Source: Desulfotomaculum sp.
GTDB taxonomy: Bacteria; Bacillota; Desulfotomaculia; Desulfotomaculales; Nap2-2B
Direction: 5' to 3'
DNA length: 6,790 nucleotides
Assembly (NCBI GenBank): GCA_003445555.1
Contig: DMDI01000249.1
Coordinates: 1-6,790 of the forward strand
The translations under genes were made by a program, and so were the position numbers. Shown one piece after another: positions 5,330-6,790 of the stretch (the stretch's first letter is position 1; each line of letters opens with the position of its first letter). The notes under the pieces are model-generated. The model did not search any database. It was given only the letters and a program-made list of their open reading frames with translations, and was not told where the DNA came from.

Positions 5330-5716
5330 TTGGCTGAACTGGAAAAATATATTAATGAGCTCAAAAAGCATCAATATTACACCTTGGAAGATTTACAAAA
5401 AGATGTGGGGAAGCAATGGATTGCAGCCCACGGATTGCAACTGGCTGTTCAGATTGTTCTTGACGTGAGCAACCATATCCTGGCCGACCGGGGAGTAAAC
5501 GCTCAGGATTACACCGACGTTATTGATAAAATGGGAGAGCATGCTATTATCCCGCTGGAGTTCGCCCAAAAGATCCGGGGCATGGCTGGTTTCCGGAATG
5601 TAATTATTCACGGTTATTCGACACTTGATTTACACAAAATGCAGGCTATCTTAAAAAACGGTCTTGCGGACTTTACGGAGTTTTCCAGGCACATCGTTGA
5701 TTTTATGGACAAGTAG
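5330..5716 (+). CDS. hepT: HEPN-domain RNase toxin, HepT type
   Basis: An all-helical HEPN toxin. The hallmark RX4HXY motif is complete: RNVIIHGY, with R89, H94 and Y96 counted from TTG 5330. R and H form the RNase site and Y is the residue AMPylated by MntA in studied systems. TTG 5330 is the first conventional start, but the frame is open back to 5291 and reads IVADREVIQKKLAELEKYI, which looks like the normal N-terminus of the family (about 139 residues in total). The ribosome site AAGGTGA (5284-5290) sits 6 nt before ATA 5297 and 9 nt before GTA 5300, so the original ATG or GTG seems to have mutated in its third base. Translation may use the rare AUA, or the weakly served TTG (AGGGAA 15 nt upstream), with less or shortened toxin. 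Confidence 0.85.
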   Translation: MAELEKYINELKKHQYYTLEDLQKDVGKQWIAAHGLQLAVQIVLDVSNHILADRGVNAQDYTDVIDKMGEHAIIPLEFAQKIRGMAGFRNVIIHGYSTLDLHKMQAILKNGLADFTEFSRHIVDFMDK

Positions 5717-5748
5717 CGTCAAAGCAAAAACATATAATCAAGATAGCA

Positions 5749-5777
5749 TTGACAGCCTGGGCATGAAATAATATAAT
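5749..5777 (+). promoter_or_regulatory. Perfect-consensus sigma-A promoter of the RHH antitoxin
   Basis: -35 TTGACA (5749-5754) and -10 TATAAT (5772-5777) both match consensus exactly with an ideal 17-nt spacer. Such strength implies that tight repression is needed, presumably through the palindrome at 5795-5813. Transcription would start near 5784. Confidence 0.9.
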
Positions 5778-5794
5778 TATAATTAAGTTCAAGG

Positions 5795-5813
5795 AGTATT
5801 ACCAAGTAATACT
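5795..5813. promoter_or_regulatory. Probable operator of the RHH antitoxin gene
   Basis: Perfect inverted repeat AGTATTAC-CAA-GTAATACT (8-bp arms, 3-nt centre) in the leader, about 11 nt after the predicted start and directly before the ribosome site GAGGGGAG (5814-5821). Ribbon-helix-helix dimers bind symmetric sites like this; as RNA it could also fold beside the ribosome site. Confidence 0.65.
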
Positions 5814-5830
5814 GAGGGGAGATTTGCTTG

Positions 5831-6067
5831 ATGAGAGAGACAATTGTCTGGACGGTCTCATTACCCCCTGCAATGGCTCAGAAAGTTGATGCTTTCGCCA
5901 AAAAAGAGCAGCATACCCGTAGCGAAACAATACGTGAAGCCTTACAACAGTATATCAGCATGAAAGAATGGGAACTATTGCAAGCAGAAGCTTCAGCAAG
6001 AGCCAAAGCGATGGGTATTGTTAACGATGCTGACGTCGAACGCTTATTAGACGAAGTCAGGTTTTGA
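5831..6067 (+). CDS. Ribbon-helix-helix (CopG/MetJ-Arc) antitoxin
   Basis: A 78-residue protein with the RHH layout: strand ETIVWTVSLPP (3-13), helix A through VDAFAKK, then RSETIREALQQYI (about 31-43) as helix B. RHH dimers insert paired beta strands into the DNA major groove. The C-terminal half (EWELLQAEASARAKAMGI, then VERLLDEVRF) is typical of antitoxins paired with PIN toxins and would contact the toxin. ATG 5831 is preferred, with GGGGAG 9 nt upstream; TTG 5828 immediately before it is also possible. The promoter is a perfect consensus with a palindromic operator. Its toxin gene, starting 1 nt after this stop, is reduced to a deletion remnant, so this is now an orphan antitoxin that may serve as a self-regulator or protect against related toxins elsewhere. 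Confidence 0.85.
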   Translation: MRETIVWTVSLPPAMAQKVDAFAKKEQHTRSETIREALQQYISMKEWELLQAEASARAKAMGIVNDADVERLLDEVRF

Positions 6068-6068
6068 A

Positions 6069-6151
6069 ATGGTGAAGGCAGTTCTAGATACAATACAAAG
6101 ATAATTTCGCCTGCGGAGTTTATGCACGTGCTTGCCAGACCAAAAAAGTAG
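6069..6151 (+). pseudogene. PIN-domain toxin remnant (internal deletion)
   Basis: ATG 6069, one base after the antitoxin stop, opens MVKAVLDT, the expected first strand of a PIN toxin with its first catalytic Asp. The frame then runs into IQR and TAA (6102-6104). From 6098, in a different frame, the sequence reads KIISPAEFMHVLARPKK and TAG (6149-6151), matching the usual C-terminal pattern of such PIN toxins (K-I-x-(S/T)-P-x-E-F). So both ends survive and the middle, probably about 300-350 nt, is missing. The junction GATACAATACAAAG carries a repeated ACAA/ATACAA, consistent with deletion between microhomologies. Only about 25 residues of coding remain and no active toxin can be made. Confidence 0.75.
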
Positions 6152-6154
6152 AAA

Positions 6155-6181
6155 GGCAAGCGGGAACGGTTCTTGGTTGCC
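6155..6181 (+). repeat. REP-like hairpin, middle copy
   Basis: GGCAA (6155-6159) and TTGCC (6177-6181) flank GGGAACGGTTCTT (6162-6174), a diverged form of the GGGACGGTTCTC core seen at both ends of the window. CTTGCC at 6131-6136 can also pair with GGCAAG at 6155-6160. It lies directly after the PIN remnant. Nothing recognisable follows between 6182 and 6256. Confidence 0.45.
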
Positions 6182-6256
6182 CGGCAGTCTTTCCCATAAT
6201 CCTGCTCACATTAATTAAGATATCCCGGCGTCAAGCAAAACAGATCTTTTTCAAAT

Positions 6257-6412
6257 AAAGTTATGCTGATTAACGAGGTAACCATTACTATGGATGTGGC
6301 CCCGGAAAATAAAGACGGCCGCACCATGCTGCCCTTCTGCTGGGTTGTCCAGGCCCTAGGGGCCAGTGTACAGTGGGACGAGGCCACTAAGACGGTAACC
6401 ATGAAACTGTAA
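6257..6412 (+). pseudogene. Stalk-domain C-terminal fragment (third copy)
   Basis: Encodes MLINEVTITMDVAPENKDGR, then TMLPFCWVVQALGASVQWDE and ATKTVTMKL before TAA (6410-6412), equivalent to the last 49-51 residues of the stalk protein. Compared with the intact protein it has lost conserved positions (PFRWIAQ has become PFCWVVQ), so it shows decay. ATG 6263 has no ribosome site. It shares ASVQW and several silent bases with copy 2, not with the intact gene. Confidence 0.85.
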
Positions 6413-6440
6413 CCCTTAAATAAAAGGCCAAAAGCGTTTA

Positions 6441-6479
6441 AAAAATCCGGGTTCCCTTAAAAAGGGACCCGGAATTTTT
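6441..6479 (+). terminator. Intrinsic terminator, copy 3
   Basis: TCCGGGTTCCCTT (6446-6458) pairs with AAGGGACCCGGA (6462-6473) around an AAA loop with one bulged base, followed by TTTTT (6475-6479). The stem keeps the core of the other two terminators, but the top has changed on both arms (CC/GG to CCCTT/AAGGG), so pairing has been kept. Confidence 0.85.
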
Positions 6480-6498
6480 CTTCTTTAAGGAAGTATAC

Positions 6499-6527
6499 TT
6501 GCCTGGAATGATTTTTCACGTTATATC
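6499..6527 (+). promoter_or_regulatory. Weak candidate promoter of hicB
   Basis: TTGCCT (6499-6504) and TATATC (6522-6527), each four of six to consensus, with a 17-nt spacer. The spacing and the TTATA core resemble the promoters after repeat copies 1 and 2, but sequence identity is low. A 10-bp palindrome AAGTATACTT (6491-6500) overlaps the -35 and could be an operator. Confidence 0.3.
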
Positions 6528-6544
6528 AGAAACCAGGATAAGCG

Positions 6545-6754
6545 ATGTATAAATACGAGATAATTATTTACTGGAGCGAAGAAGATAAAAAGTATATAGC
6601 TGAAATACCCGAGTTACCGGGCTGCATGGCAGATGGTGACACTTATGAAGAAGTCATAAAAAATGTTCAAATTATCATCTCTGAATGGATAGAAACCGGA
6701 AAAGAACTGGGTCGGGCAATTCCGGAACCGAAAGGAAAGCTCATGTACGCTTGA
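6545..6754 (+). CDS. hicB: HicB-like antitoxin (short form), apparent orphan
   Basis: A 69-residue HicB-family protein with the partial RNase H-like fold: YEIIIYWSEEDKKYIAEIPE opening, then LPGCMADGDTYEEVIKNVQ, a helix IIISEWIETGKELGR, and IPEPKGKLMYA. HicB antitoxins bind and block HicA, a small double-stranded-RNA-binding-like mRNase. This short form has no C-terminal DNA-binding domain. ATG 6545 follows AGGATAA at a suitable distance. No hicA is visible: upstream lie a stalk fragment and terminator, and downstream a REP-like sequence starts 15 nt after the stop. A hicA beyond the window edge cannot be excluded, but the gap and repeat argue against an operon. Confidence 0.8.
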   Translation: MYKYEIIIYWSEEDKKYIAEIPELPGCMADGDTYEEVIKNVQIIISEWIETGKELGRAIPEPKGKLMYA

Positions 6755-6768
6755 GAATCTTAGGGGAA

Positions 6769-6790
6769 GACAAGGGGACGGTTCTCCTGT
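6769..6790 (+). repeat. REP-like hairpin, cut by the window edge
   Basis: GACAAGGGGACGGTTCTCCTGT runs to the last base. The core GGGACGGTTCTC (6775-6786) is the exact reverse complement of 36-47, and the flanks GACAAG / CTGT look like the two arms of a hairpin cut off by the window end. Confidence 0.5.

Larger units (their letters stand above)
6257..6479 (+). repeat. Stalk 3'-end/terminator repeat, copy 3
   Basis: It begins about 64 coding bases further upstream in the stalk gene than copy 2. It lacks the 41-nt UTR block (AAAAGG joins directly to CCAAAAGCG at 6427/6428), and its terminator loop differs. The strong AATGTTA-x-AAT promoter tail of copies 1 and 2 is not recognisable after it. 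Confidence 0.8.

Noticed and set aside
5733..5738. TATAAT at 5733 as a second promoter for the RHH antitoxin
   Set aside because: No -35 at a suitable distance, and a perfect promoter follows at 5749-5777.
4432..6479. An insertion sequence or integron carrying the modules
   Set aside because: No transposase or integrase frame, no terminal inverted repeats with target duplications, and no attC-like site are visible; the flanking repeats are stalk-gene ends.
6480..6544. A hicA C-terminus just upstream of hicB
   Set aside because: None of the three frames resembles the usual HicA ending (K-x-G-T-L-x-x-I-L-x-x-A-G), and the terminator at 6441-6479 leaves no room for a gene.

Overview
The window looks like chromosome from a thermophilic or anaerobic Clostridia-type Firmicute (Peptococcaceae/Thermoanaerobacterales-like). 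This is inferred from strong AGGAGG-type ribosome sites, consensus sigma-A promoters, TTG/GTG starts, and a secreted protein with a copper-amine-oxidase-N 'stalk' domain of the kind common in that group. The species cannot be named from the sequence alone.

Layout. (1) 1-808: a minus-strand AbrB-type antitoxin plus PIN toxin operon (vapBC) with a near-consensus promoter and a palindrome at its +1; a REP-like hairpin lies just beyond vapC. (2) 809-1188: no intact gene; a weak terminator-like hairpin, a protein-like but startless minus-strand reading frame (probable gene remnant), and an AT-rich leader ending in the ribosome site that sets a TTG start for the next gene. (3) 1189-3618: a large exported protein with four related beta-type modules and a C-terminal stalk domain, followed by a strong terminator. 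(4) 3728-4429: a Phd/YefM-type antitoxin and a PIN toxin that overlap by 74 nt. (5) 4432-4682: a second copy of the stalk gene 3' end, terminator and promoter. (6) 4786-5716: an MNT-domain antitoxin and HEPN toxin pair (MntA-HepT type). (7) 5749-6151: a ribbon-helix-helix antitoxin with a perfect-consensus promoter and the deletion remnant of its PIN toxin. (8) 6257-6479: a third stalk 3' end plus terminator. (9) 6545-6754: a HicB-like gene with no hicA visible; a REP-like sequence closes the window.

The main observation is the arrangement. Antitoxins of five unrelated families lie in 6.8 kb, and those downstream of the intact stalk gene are separated by recurring copies of its last codons plus terminator. 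In the first two copies the repeat continues into an extended -10 promoter with identical spacing, so each repeat stops incoming transcription and restarts it for whatever follows. The copies differ mostly by synonymous changes and have a mosaic pattern, so they appear to come from paralogous stalk genes and not from simple decay of the neighbouring one. This suggests toxin-antitoxin modules collected as [module + stalk 3' end + terminator] units by recombination at stalk-gene ends; this is an inference needing comparative genomics.

The modules are at different stages of health: vapBC looks intact; phd-PIN looks intact but its toxin has no ATG; hepT has apparently lost its original start codon; the RHH-associated PIN toxin is deleted; hicB is apparently an orphan.
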